Part shown: piece by piece, positions 34,931-42,742 of the stretch
How the letters are laid out: each line of letters begins with the position of its first letter
Numbering within the stretch: the first letter of the stretch is position 1
Origin: an uncultured Lachnospiraceae bacterium
Lineage (GTDB): Bacteria; Bacillota; Clostridia; Lachnospirales; Lachnospiraceae
NCBI GenBank assembly: GCA_947631955.1
Contig: CANRNJ010000017.1
Location: 1-64,000, forward strand
Direction of reading: 5' to 3'
DNA: 64,000 bases
Made by a program: the position numbers and the translations under genes
The notes under the pieces: model-generated
Told to the model about the DNA's origin: nothing
The model's database searches: none
What the model saw: the letters and a program-made list of their open reading frames with translations, nothing else

Positions 34931-35871
34931 CTATCTTCACCTTCCTCTCCGTCGTCCACAACCGCCATCCGCCGCGACCGATAGAAAGAAGCCTTGCCCT
35001 TCAAATAAGGGAAGGCGATCGCAAACGCCACGATCAGCGCGGATACCAGTTTCAGGCACTCTGCGGGCACGCTCATCCGCAGCGCGACCGCCACGATGAA
35101 ACGATACAGACAGCTTCCGAGAATAACACCTGTTACTCTTTTGAACATCCCGCCTTTGCCAATCAGCGTTTCCCCGATGATCAGACTGGCCAGCGCTATC
35201 GTTACCATGCCGGTGCCGAGATTGATATCGCAGGATTTCTGATACTGAGCGAGGATCGCTCCGGAAAGGGCCGTCAGCGAATTGGCCACACACAGCCCGA
35301 CCGTAATCGTAAACACGGGATTGATACTGGAGGCTTTCACCATATATTCGTTATCTCCCGTGGCACGGATCGACAATCCCAGCCGCGTGTTGAGAAACCA
35401 CGCTAAAATAACACCTATTATTAATACAATGGCCGCCACAATGGCGATCTTATACCAGTCCCCGTACCACGAAGCATCGGACACTTCCTTTGCCATGCCG
35501 AAGATCGTATCGCAGCCGAACAGATTGACATTGGACGAAAAATCCATGACCGCAATGTTGACCGTGTACAGGCCCGTATTGACGATGATCCCCGCCAGAA
35601 TGGACGGGACACCCATTTTTGTCTGTAAAAACGCGGTCACATAACCGGAGCAGACCCCGGCGGCCATCGCCGCCGGAAACGCCAGAAACGGATGCCCCGA
35701 TATCGTCACGACCGCGCCCACGGAACAGCCGAGCGTAAAACAGCCGTCCGTGGACAGATCCGCAATGTTTAAAATACTGAATGATATGAACAGAGCAAGC
35801 GCCACAAGGGAATAGATACATCCCAGTTCCAACGCGCTCTGTACGATCGATAATGTGAAAATAGATCCCAT
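34924..35871 (-). CDS. trpY: ABC transporter permease, TrpXYZ-type
   Basis: This 315-residue integral membrane protein with about nine helices is of the branched-chain/ribose permease fold (ADLSTDGCFTLGCSVGAVVTISGHPFLAFPAAMAAGVCSGYVTAFLQTKMGVPSILAGIIVNTGLYTVNI). The GDNEYMVKASSIN segment probably contacts the ATPase. It lies between trpX and trpZ, overlapping the latter. Tryptophan is the inferred substrate, from the leader. Confidence 0.82.
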   Translation of the reverse strand: MGSIFTLSIVQSALELGCIYSLVALALFISFSILNIADLSTDGCFTLGCSVGAVVTISGHPFLAFPAAMAAGVCSGYVTAFLQTKMGVPSILAGIIVNTGLYTVNIAVMDFSSNVNLFGCDTIFGMAKEVSDASWYGDWYKIAIVAAIVLIIGVILAWFLNTRLGLSIRATGDNEYMVKASSINPVFTITVGLCVANSLTALSGAILAQYQKSCDINLGTGMVTIALASLIIGETLIGKGGMFKRVTGVILGSCLYRFIVAVALRMSVPAECLKLVSALIVAFAIAFPYLKGKASFYRSRRMAVVDDGEEGEDRC

Positions 35872-35920
35872 GAAAACCTCTTTTCGTTCTCTTTACCGTC
35901 AGCTGTGCCGCTGCCCGTTT

Positions 35921-37075
35921 TTACTCAAACTCTTCCGCCGTGGTGATCTCCCGCAGTTCTTCACACATATCCGTGAACGCGCTGTAATCCAGACCGATCG
36001 CCGACGCCGTTTCGGTATTGACCGTTGCGATGCCGTTGTCCAATGTCACTACCGGTGTGGAAGCCGGGTCGGCGCCGTTTACCAGAATATCCACCACCAG
36101 ATCGGCCGTAGCCGTTCCGAGTTCTTCATAATTTACGCCGTAACCTAAGAACGCGCCGTTCAAAGCAAAGGAATCGGCTCCGCAGTAATGCGGGATCCCC
36201 GCATCGATGAATTTCTCATAGATCGCCAGTTCCGCCGTCATAACCGTGTTGTCGGTAGGCGTAAAGACCGCGTCGCAGCCGTCGGCGATCAGCGCATCCG
36301 CCGCCAGAGAAACCTCGTCGTTGGTGGTGCCGGTCTTCTCCTCGACCGCCACGCCTTTCTCCATGCAGTATGCCGTCGCATCCATTACCGGCTGTGTGGA
36401 AGAATCTTCACTCTTGCTGTAGAGAAGGCCGACTTTCTGGATGTCCGGATCCGCCGCAAACATCAGGTCCATGATCGCTTCGGTGTCCAGTGCATCGGAA
36501 GTACCTGTTATATTGGAACCCGGCGCCTCCATGCTGGCCACAAGCCCTGCGCCCACGGGATCGGATACTGCGGAGAATACGACCGGGATCTGATTCTCTT
36601 CCGTAGCGTTCTGCATGATCATCGCTACCGGCGTCGCGATCGGCACGATCACATCCACTTCCGAAGCGACAAGTTCGGAAGCGATCTGGTTCAGCGTCGT
36701 CGCATCCGCCTGACCGTTATAAACGTAATCGCTGTAGTCAAAAGTAACGCCCAGCTCCGCCGCCTTGGCATCCAGTTCCGCCTCGATCGCCGACTCGATC
36801 TGATTCAGTGAAGCGTCGTCCACATACTGTACGATACCGACCTTATATACCGCGCCTGCCGCATCGGCCGTATCCGCCGCATCTGCCGCATCGGCTGTGT
36901 CTGCTGCATCCGCGTCCGCGCTGCTCTCCGCCGTATCGCTCTCCCCGGCTTCCACGCCTGCATCCGTGCCGCTCTGGCCGGAATCGGTACTGCCGGAATC
37001 TGCGCCGCCGCACCCTGTAAGCGCAGCCGATAACATAACGGCCGCAATTAATAATCCTGCTGCTTTCTTTTTCAT
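35921..37075 (-). CDS. trpX: ABC substrate-binding lipoprotein, TrpX-type
   Basis: This 384-residue lipoprotein starts at MKKKAAGLLIAAVMLSAALTGCGG, with GGAGG five bases before the ATG; the upstream 15 residues in the track are not used. After the lipobox LTGC comes an Asp/Ala/Thr repeat linker (AADTADAADAADTADA). The ligand-binding domain begins YKVGIVQYVDDASLNQIESAIEAELDAKAAELGVTFDY and contains IPVVFSAVSDPVGAGLV and FTPTDNTVM, typical of the ABC_sub_bind family that includes TrpX. It is expressed from a T-box leader with Trp specifier, so tryptophan or a precursor is the likely ligand. Confidence 0.88.
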   Translation of the reverse strand: MKKKAAGLLIAAVMLSAALTGCGGADSGSTDSGQSGTDAGVEAGESDTAESSADADAADTADAADAADTADAAGAVYKVGIVQYVDDASLNQIESAIEAELDAKAAELGVTFDYSDYVYNGQADATTLNQIASELVASEVDVIVPIATPVAMIMQNATEENQIPVVFSAVSDPVGAGLVASMEAPGSNITGTSDALDTEAIMDLMFAADPDIQKVGLLYSKSEDSSTQPVMDATAYCMEKGVAVEEKTGTTNDEVSLAADALIADGCDAVFTPTDNTVMTAELAIYEKFIDAGIPHYCGADSFALNGAFLGYGVNYEELGTATADLVVDILVNGADPASTPVVTLDNGIATVNTETASAIGLDYSAFTDMCEELREITTAEEFE

Positions 37076-37118
37076 AATTTCCTCCATTCCGAAGCCTGCG
37101 CTTCTGTCTTTTTTGTGC

Positions 37119-37210
37119 AACGAAATGAAACTCGCTCCGCAGTTTCATTCGTTATCGCGACATTCGCCAAATTGACAAGCAAGCTTGTCAGCTTGGCTCA
37201 TTGTCCGCGT
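37119..37210 (-). repeat. Interspersed palindromic repeat, copy C, in the trpX leader
   Basis: This copy lies between the T-box terminator and trpX, beginning at the T-tract. The central stem TGACAAGC/GCTTGTCA is perfect here. The second stem (AACGAATGAAAC with GTTTCATTTCGTT) differs from copy A by a paired change (C-G to T-A type), which supports RNA or DNA base pairing. The 18-codon frame reads MSQADKLACQFGECRDNE with TGA (37201 to 37145). Confidence 0.87.
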
Positions 37211-37588
37211 AAAAAAAAACCGTCCCAGACAAATATCTGAGACGGTAATAAACCTTATTATCGCGGTGCCACTCAACTTGACGCGTTTTACAGCGCGCCC
37301 ACCTCCGTTCACATACACCCTGATGCTCCGTGCCGCGGCCGCTTCTTAACGATGCCTCTTTTTAAGGCCGCGTCCCGCTTCTGCATCACGCTATACATGC
37401 CGCATGGATAACGGGTGCGGTTCCCGCCGGCTCCTACTGTTATTTCAGGCCGGCCTCAAAAGTCCATTCAAAACATTCCCCGTGCCGCTTTTCCACCAAC
37501 CGCGGCTCTCTGCGCCGGTTCCCTGTTCCTACTACTCTTTCTCGCAGGTTTCAACAAACTATTCTTGATAAAATCAAAAAATTATATT
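37211..37588 (-). ncRNA. T-box riboswitch, tRNA-Trp specific, upstream of trpXYZ
   Basis: The leader contains Stem I features (AGAGAGCCGCGG, GGTTGGTGGAAAAGCGG). A specifier segment GAA-TGG-AC has the TGG codon at 37464-37466 complementing tRNA-Trp. The conserved T-box sequence AGTGGCACCGCG lies at about 37262-37273. A terminator, CCGTCTCAGATATTTGTCTGGGACGG followed by nine Ts, spans 37211-37246. Uncharged tRNA-Trp should stabilise the antiterminator and allow trpXYZ transcription. The specifier choice is by alignment of the GAA-NNN-AC context. Confidence 0.92.
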
Positions 37589-37594
37589 TTTTAT

Positions 37595-37623
37595 ACCATA
37601 GTATATCTTTACCAAATTGTCAA
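37595..37623 (-). promoter_or_regulatory. Promoter of the T-box/trpXYZ operon
   Basis: TTGACA and TATGGT on the minus strand are separated by 17 bases, placing the start site near 37588, just before the T-box Stem I. The -35 is perfect; the -10 matches four of six. Confidence 0.7.
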
Positions 37624-37804
37624 TATAAATTTTATGCAAAATTTTTCCAAAGTTTCCAGAAACCGACCGGCTTTCCATAAGAACACTTTTCTTTTTTTTG
37701 AAAAAACCGTGTAAATGTATAGCAATTTTGGCGCAAAAAGGTTAGAATACATCTTATGGCAGGTCTGTCGGACTCAGAAGGCCAACTATAAGGGGATAGA
37801 TCAT

Positions 37805-38680
37805 ATGAAACTGGATATGCATTGTCATACAAAAGAAGGCTCGCCCGACGGCAAAGTAGGGCTGACGGAAAACATAGAGATCCTGAAACAGAAGGGTTAT
37901 CAGGGTATGCTGATCACGGACCACGACTCCTATAAAGCATACCGCTTCTATCAGAAGCTGTCCCCCAAACCCGAAGATTTTCTTGTCTTAAAAGGGATCG
38001 AATACGATACCATCGACGCGGGGCACATGCTGATCGTCATGCCCACGGATGTCAAACTGCCGATTTTGGAGCTGCGCGGACTGCCGATCGTACTGCTGAT
38101 CGAAATCGTCCATCATTACGGCGGCATCATCGGGCCCGCCCATCCCTGCGGCGAGAAGTTTCTAAGCATCTTCAACACGCTGCGCGGCAGACTGGCCGAC
38201 ATCATTTACCGGAAATTTGACTTTATCGAAGGGTACAACGCCTGTGAGGACGCGGATTCCAACCTGCGGGCCATGAGGCTTGCAAAGGAGCACGATCTGC
38301 CCTGCTTCGGCGGAAGCGACTCGCACAAACCGGACAGCGTAGGCCTCGGTTACACGATCCTTCAGGAAAACATTGCGAGCGAAACGGATCTGATCGATTA
38401 CATCCGTTCGGGCAAACCCACCCTTGCCGGTGGGACCCATTACGAACATACGACCAGAGCCAAACTCGGCAGAGTCAACAAGGTGCTGGTATACTCATTC
38501 TGGTTCTACAACAGGGCGCTGGCCCTCTTAAGCCGCAAAGCGAGGAATCTGGAGCTTATGGAAAGCCAGATCATCGAATCCATCCGCACCGGACAGTGCC
38601 GCAGACGCAGATATGTGGTCCTCAGCCCCGACACAGACCGATCCGCCCATAACGATCTTCCTGATCGGATCCGTCAATGA
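37805..38680 (+). CDS. PHP-domain metal-dependent phosphoesterase
   Basis: This 291-residue protein starts at MKLDMHCHTKEGSPDGKVG, preceded by AAGGGG; the track start 30 codons upstream lies in promoter-like sequence. The PHP metal motifs appear in order: HCHTKEGS, ITDHDSYKAYR, GPAHPCGEKF and GGSDSHKPDSVG. PHP proteins hydrolyse phosphoesters such as nucleotides or polyphosphates; the substrate here is unknown. It is one of the few plus-strand genes and faces the CmpB-like gene, whose 3' end it overlaps by 7 bases. A basic tail (GQCRRRRYVVL) follows the domain. Confidence 0.88.
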   Translation: MKLDMHCHTKEGSPDGKVGLTENIEILKQKGYQGMLITDHDSYKAYRFYQKLSPKPEDFLVLKGIEYDTIDAGHMLIVMPTDVKLPILELRGLPIVLLIEIVHHYGGIIGPAHPCGEKFLSIFNTLRGRLADIIYRKFDFIEGYNACEDADSNLRAMRLAKEHDLPCFGGSDSHKPDSVGLGYTILQENIASETDLIDYIRSGKPTLAGGTHYEHTTRAKLGRVNKVLVYSFWFYNRALALLSRKARNLELMESQIIESIRTGQCRRRRYVVLSPDTDRSAHNDLPDRIRQ

Positions 38681-39588
38681 CCTTTTTTTCTGTCCGCCAT
38701 ATGTTTCAGCTCATCCAAAGACTCTTTGAATCTGCCGGAAGCCATGGTCGGATTGTTGCGGATCATATCGCGTTTAAAGAAATCGAGCGCATTGTCGAAA
38801 TTGTTCTGGGGATCCGGATAGCCGCTGAATTTACCGCGCAGTTCCGCGATCTCTTCTCGGATGGAAGCGCCGTACGCCGAAGGCTTTGACTGGATAGATT
38901 CCTTCAATTCGGCGAAACGCTGCTTGATGCCCGCGCTGAGTTCTGCCATGCTGAGTTCTCTCTCCTGTTTCTTCTGTTCCTTCTCCTCATTGTTGAAAGC
39001 GACGATCACATCCAGACGGCGCTGCATACGCGTCAGTTCCTCCTTAACACCCTGCATCTTGACAAGGATATCCCGGATGTCCAGAGCCGCTTTAAAGGAC
39101 AGGGTAAAATCGATCACGATATAGACGGTAAGGACCGCGGTCGCATAGTACAGGACACGGTCCGGAACGCTCAGCACGAACCGGTCGATGGGCCGGTGCA
39201 GTACCCTTGTCATGAGCACTGTAAAAAATCCCCACGCAAGCGTGGAAGACAGGCAGATCTGCCCCTGAAAATTAAACCGCTTGTTTGAATAATCCCAATA
39301 GCGGACCTTAAACAGGGCTTCCATAGTAACACCTGTTATATATTCCAGAGCCGTCGCTCCGACGCACCCGGCTATATAAGTCAATACGATATGGTCCGCA
39401 AAAGGCATGGAAACCACAAGCATCATGACCGCTCCGCTTCCGTACAGCGGGAGAAAAGGCCCCCGCATGAAGCCTCTGTTGATCAATTTATTTGATTTCA
39501 GGGATACATAGGCGGACTCAAAACACCATCCCAGAAAACAGTATGTGTAAAATACAAACAACCATTGATATGACGTATAGTGAAACAT
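38674..39588 (-). CDS. CmpB-type putative ABC transporter membrane protein with coiled-coil tail
   Basis: Residues 1-165 carry about five hydrophobic helices with the family motif YCFLGWCFESAYVSLKSNKLINRGFMRGPFLPLYGSGAVMML and, later, FNFQGQICLSSTLAWGFFTVLM. This is the ABC_trans_CmpB/type IV family of uncertain function. Residues ~170-304 are a charged helical, probably coiled-coil, cytoplasmic tail (MQGVKEELTRMQRRLDVIVAFNNEEKEQKKQERELS). No ATPase partner lies nearby, so the transporter label is nominal. Confidence 0.8.
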   Translation of the reverse strand: MFHYTSYQWLFVFYTYCFLGWCFESAYVSLKSNKLINRGFMRGPFLPLYGSGAVMMLVVSMPFADHIVLTYIAGCVGATALEYITGVTMEALFKVRYWDYSNKRFNFQGQICLSSTLAWGFFTVLMTRVLHRPIDRFVLSVPDRVLYYATAVLTVYIVIDFTLSFKAALDIRDILVKMQGVKEELTRMQRRLDVIVAFNNEEKEQKKQERELSMAELSAGIKQRFAELKESIQSKPSAYGASIREEIAELRGKFSGYPDPQNNFDNALDFFKRDMIRNNPTMASGRFKESLDELKHMADRKKGH

Positions 39589-39644
39589 TTCTTCTCTCCG
39601 TATTTCTTATTTTTTTCGGCCTGCTTATCCGGTCGTCTTTTTCC

Positions 39645-40418
39645 TTACCGGTACACCTCGATCACGGCGCGTTCTCTGCCCTTGCGCGTTTCGCCCCGGA
39701 GCCCTTTGTAAGTGAACCGGCCAAATCCTCTTACCGTCACCGCATCCTGCTCTTTGAGAAAATAACTGTTGTTCTCCATCAGCCTTCCGTTGACGAAGAC
39801 CCTCCCCGCCTTAAACAGTTCAAGGCTGTGGCTCCGGGCCATATTGTATACTTTTGATACGATCCCGTCGATCCGGGCCGACGATACCGAGAGCAGCACT
39901 TCCTCGACATCCGGCGCTTTGAGAGAATCTGCCGCGTCCGTTTCGGAACATTTCACGCGCGTGTGCCTGACCTGAGTGAGGTTGTCGGTCAGAAACGGCA
40001 CGATGCTCTTCTGGCAGAAAAGGATACAGCCGCCCTGCTCCGGGAACAGATCTCCGAGCAGCCCTCTCGCAATTCCGAGATTCATGAGCGCTCCCAGATA
40101 GTCCCTGTGGGTCAGCTTCTCCGCGAAATCTGCCCGGACCGGCGTAACAAAAAGAGCCGCGATCGGGTAATCTTCCTCATAGCCGAGCAGTTCCCTGTTT
40201 CCGAACCGTATCATCTTCCGCTCACATTCCGGCGTACCGCCCTCCATGGCACAGCCTGCATAGGCCACTTCTTTTTCCGTTTCATAGAAGACCTGCTGCT
40301 CCGCCAGACTTAAAAAAGGGGTATATGTGTAAATACCCCTGTCGTAAGATTTTCGTGCCAGTTCGATCAATCGGTTCCTCAGCTGCTGCTGTTCTCTGTC
40401 TGCCATGCTGCCATCCAT
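39645..40418 (-). CDS. YlmH-like S4-domain RNA-binding protein
   Basis: The 257-residue protein has an N-terminal domain (LIELARKSYDRGIYTYTPFLSLAEQQVF ... ALFVTPVRADFAEKLTHRDYLGALMNLGIARGLLGDL) and a C-terminal S4 domain (SARIDGIVSKVYNMARSHSLELFKAGRVFVNGRLMENNSYFLKEQDAVTVRGFGRF). This combination is YlmH, a protein of cell-division operons and, in recent work, ribosome rescue. Here it is not beside sepF/ylmG but follows a COG0523 GTPase by three bases. An alternative ATG four codons downstream is possible. Confidence 0.87.
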   Translation of the reverse strand: MDGSMADREQQQLRNRLIELARKSYDRGIYTYTPFLSLAEQQVFYETEKEVAYAGCAMEGGTPECERKMIRFGNRELLGYEEDYPIAALFVTPVRADFAEKLTHRDYLGALMNLGIARGLLGDLFPEQGGCILFCQKSIVPFLTDNLTQVRHTRVKCSETDAADSLKAPDVEEVLLSVSSARIDGIVSKVYNMARSHSLELFKAGRVFVNGRLMENNSYFLKEQDAVTVRGFGRFTYKGLRGETRKGRERAVIEVYR

Positions 40419-40421
40419 ACC

Positions 40422-41351
40422 TTATGTGAAACTGATAACGGTTTCCTTCGGCTGTCTGGTCTGCTCTACGCCGACGGCATGCAGGACCGGGCCTTCGCCC
40501 TGATAATCCGCAAAGTATTCCTTTGCGACCTTCGCCGTCACTTTGACCCATTGTTTTTCTTTCAACGCGTCCGCCTTGTCGTACTCGCACGCGAACCCCA
40601 GAAAAGCCATATCTTCCGCACAGCATGTCATCGCCATCCGTCCGGGCACGAAATATCCCTTCGGAAAATCCTTCGGCTTCACCACCATAGCGGTAAAACG
40701 GACCGTCTTGTCCTCATAACGCTCCAAGTGATCCAGCGAATCCAGATACCAGATGCCGTACCCTTCATCGTCCAATTCAATAACAGGCGCTTTTAAATCG
40801 TAGGGCAGATCGTCCTCCATAATGGAACTGACCTCGCCGTTGGAATCTTCAAAAATGATCTCCGCCTTCTGATTGATGGCTTTCACGTTGCGCTTGTACC
40901 CGCTCAGATCCTTCACGTCGTCGCAGCGGTTGAAGATGATCATCTCCGAAGCGCGTATCTGCTCTGCCAGAAGCGATTTCATGTTGGTAAAATACATCGG
41001 AAACGTGGAGGCGTCAATGGTCGTGATCTGCTGCTCGATGCGCCAGTGCCACGGGAGTTTCATCTCCTTATAATTCCACATACCGTTGTATTCGATGATT
41101 ATGCGCTCCGGCTTGTATTTTTTCTCCAGTTCGATCAAATGCGCCGGCTGGAACTGTTCCTGTTCGTCGATCAGCACCATATCCGTACGGCTGAGCTTCA
41201 ACAGTTCCTCGTCATATTCGTTGATGCCCTCCTCGCAGACGAGCAGCAGGGTCCTGCCCCTCACCTGAAAATAAGGCTGTGCGAGCGTATAAGTGATAAA
41301 CTCGGTTTTCCCGCTCTCTAAGAATCCGTTGATCACATAGACCGGTTTCAC
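40422..41351 (-). CDS. COG0523 (CobW-type) GTPase fused to a TIGR03943-like C-terminal domain
   Basis: The N-terminal GTPase has P-loop INGFLESGKTEFITYTL (the usual GAGKT is replaced by ESGKT) and IIFNRCDDVKDLSGYKRNVKAIN as the guanine-recognition region. The CxCC metal motif of most COG0523 proteins is absent. Residues ~210-309 (KTVRFTAMVVKPKDFPKGYFVPGRMAMTCCAEDMAFLGFACEYDKADALKEKQWVKVTAKV) match the TIGR03943/DUF1980 domain usually encoded separately next to such GTPases. It sits directly downstream of the His-rich paralogue. A role in metal delivery is inferred. Confidence 0.83.
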   Translation of the reverse strand: MKPVYVINGFLESGKTEFITYTLAQPYFQVRGRTLLLVCEEGINEYDEELLKLSRTDMVLIDEQEQFQPAHLIELEKKYKPERIIIEYNGMWNYKEMKLPWHWRIEQQITTIDASTFPMYFTNMKSLLAEQIRASEMIIFNRCDDVKDLSGYKRNVKAINQKAEIIFEDSNGEVSSIMEDDLPYDLKAPVIELDDEGYGIWYLDSLDHLERYEDKTVRFTAMVVKPKDFPKGYFVPGRMAMTCCAEDMAFLGFACEYDKADALKEKQWVKVTAKVAKEYFADYQGEGPVLHAVGVEQTRQPKETVISFT

Positions 41352-41400
41352 GAAACATCACACCTTTCCAAATCATCCTTGCTTCTTTTCCGTCTATCTG

Positions 41401-42582
41401 CTATTTGCGGAACAGTTCCGCCAGATTGTCTTCTTTTAACTCGGACCCGATCACGCAGAACTTGCCCGTCACGTCCGGTCTGCCGTCCCTGATGCTGCTC
41501 TCTTCCGGCACATAATCGAAATAGATCCAGCCGCCGTCCGTTCCTGCCACCATGCCTTTCGCTCTCAGGACAAGACCGTACGCATCCGCTTTTTCAAGCT
41601 GCTCAAGGATATGGGCGATCTCCTCCTTGGAATAAACGGCCGGAGTTTCCATTCCCCAGCTCGTAAAGATCTCGTCGGCGTGGTGATGGCCGTGATGGTC
41701 GTGCTCATGGTCGTGGTCGTGATGATGCTCGTGCTCATGTTCGTGATCGTGGTCATGATGCTCGTGCTCATGTTCATGGTCGTGGTCATGATGCTCGTGC
41801 TCATGCTCGTGGTCGTGGTCATGATGCTCATGGTCATGTTCGTGGTCGTGGTCATGATGCTCATGGTCATGTTCGTGGTCGTGGTCATGATGCTCATGCT
41901 CGTGATCGTGGTCGTGGCAGCAGCAGTCATGATCATGCTCCTCATGATGCTCCATCACCTCTCGCATCAGTTCAGCCTCCAGATCTTTGGCGCCCTCGAT
42001 CGTTTCCAGAATATCTTTTCCGTCCAAAGCGTCCCAAGGCGTCGTAATAATAGTGGCTTTCCCGTTGTGTTCCCGTATCATCTCCACGCAGGCCGCCAGC
42101 TTCTCCTCATTCAGTTTGTCCGTACGGCTCAGAACGATGGTCCCGGCATGTTCGATCTGATTGATAAAAAACTCCCCGAAATTCTTGATATACATCCTGC
42201 ACTTGCAGGCGTCTACCACCGCGACCGCGCTGTTCAGTTCAACGTCCCGGTCCGCCATGGCGTCCTGAACGGCCTTCATAACATCCGACAGCTTGCCCAC
42301 TCCCGAAGGCTCGATCAAGATACGCTCCGGCGCATAAGTGTCAAGCACTTCTTTGAGCGAAGTGCCGAAATCTCCCACCAAGGAACAGCAGATACAGCCG
42401 GAATTCATCTCTTTGATCTGAATTCCCGCCTCTTTCAAAAATCCGCCGTCAATGCCGATCTCGCCGAACTCATTTTCGATCAGTACCACCTTGGTGTCCC
42501 CCAAGGCCTCTTTTAACAGCTTCTTGATAAGCGTCGTTTTACCTGCTCCGAGAAATCCGGAAACAATATCGATCTTAGTCAT
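41401..42582 (-). CDS. COG0523 GTPase metallochaperone with long His/Asp/Glu repeat
   Basis: MTKIDIVSGFLGAGKTTLIKKLL is the start I prefer; the track adds 18 residues. The G1 is GFLGAGKTT, the metal motif CxCC is present in MNSGCICCSLVGDF, and LSRTDKLNEEK is the guanine-specificity region. Between the GTPase and the CobW C-terminal domain lie about 85 residues of H, D and E, beginning HDHDCCCHDHDHEHEHHDHDHEH, encoded by ~30-bp tandem units. The tail contains YGLVLRAKGMVAGTDGGWIYFDYVPEES. Known relatives (ZNG1, YciC) supply zinc; nickel or cobalt cannot be excluded. Confidence 0.92.
   Translation of the reverse strand: MTKIDIVSGFLGAGKTTLIKKLLKEALGDTKVVLIENEFGEIGIDGGFLKEAGIQIKEMNSGCICCSLVGDFGTSLKEVLDTYAPERILIEPSGVGKLSDVMKAVQDAMADRDVELNSAVAVVDACKCRMYIKNFGEFFINQIEHAGTIVLSRTDKLNEEKLAACVEMIREHNGKATIITTPWDALDGKDILETIEGAKDLEAELMREVMEHHEEHDHDCCCHDHDHEHEHHDHDHEHDHEHHDHDHEHDHEHHDHDHEHEHEHHDHDHEHEHEHHDHDHEHEHEHHHDHDHEHDHHGHHHADEIFTSWGMETPAVYSKEEIAHILEQLEKADAYGLVLRAKGMVAGTDGGWIYFDYVPEESSIRDGRPDVTGKFCVIGSELKEDNLAELFRK
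41689..41958 (-). repeat. His-rich tandem DNA repeat within the COG0523 gene
   Basis: Units of about 30 bases such as GAGCATCATGACCACGACCACGAACATGACCAT are repeated six to seven times with synonymous and conservative changes (D/E swaps). The array keeps frame and encodes EHEHHDHDHEH. Confidence 0.85.
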
Positions 42583-42642
42583 TGCATTAACACCAGCCTT
42601 TCCTGTAAACGCGGTACGACAGTCTGCACCGCACAACTTATT

Positions 42643-42671
42643 ATTCTCTTCCTTTTATTCCAATATGTCAA
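42643..42671 (-). promoter_or_regulatory. Promoter upstream of the His-rich COG0523 gene
   Basis: TTGACA, a 17-base spacer and GAGAAT on the minus strand lie about 60 bases before the ATG. No Zur- or Fur-type palindrome is obvious around it. Confidence 0.55.
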
Positions 42672-42735
42672 GATATCCATCCAAATGAAACTCTGCACCC
42701 GCCGGATGAAACTCCTGCATCACCCGGATGAACCC
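42672..42735 (-). repeat. 22-bp tandem units after the ABC-2 permease gene
   Basis: The minus strand reads GTTCATCCGGGTGATGCAGGAG, TTTCATCCGGCGGGTGCAGAG, TTTCATTTGGATGG: two full units and one partial, between the permease stop and the promoter of the next gene. Confidence 0.7.
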
Positions 42736-42742
42736 GTCCGTA

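Noticed and set aside
7235-37210. CRISPR array as an explanation for the recurring repeat
   Set aside because: Copies are tens of kilobases apart, carry no regular spacers and have no cas genes nearby.
41611-42516. 301-residue plus-strand ORF with Val/Met-rich hydrophobic tract
   Set aside because: It is the complement of the His/Asp repeat of the COG0523 gene; the apparent membrane segments are an artefact.
42583-42672. Zur or Fur operator near the COG0523 promoter
   Set aside because: No palindrome resembling the known consensus sites was found by eye.
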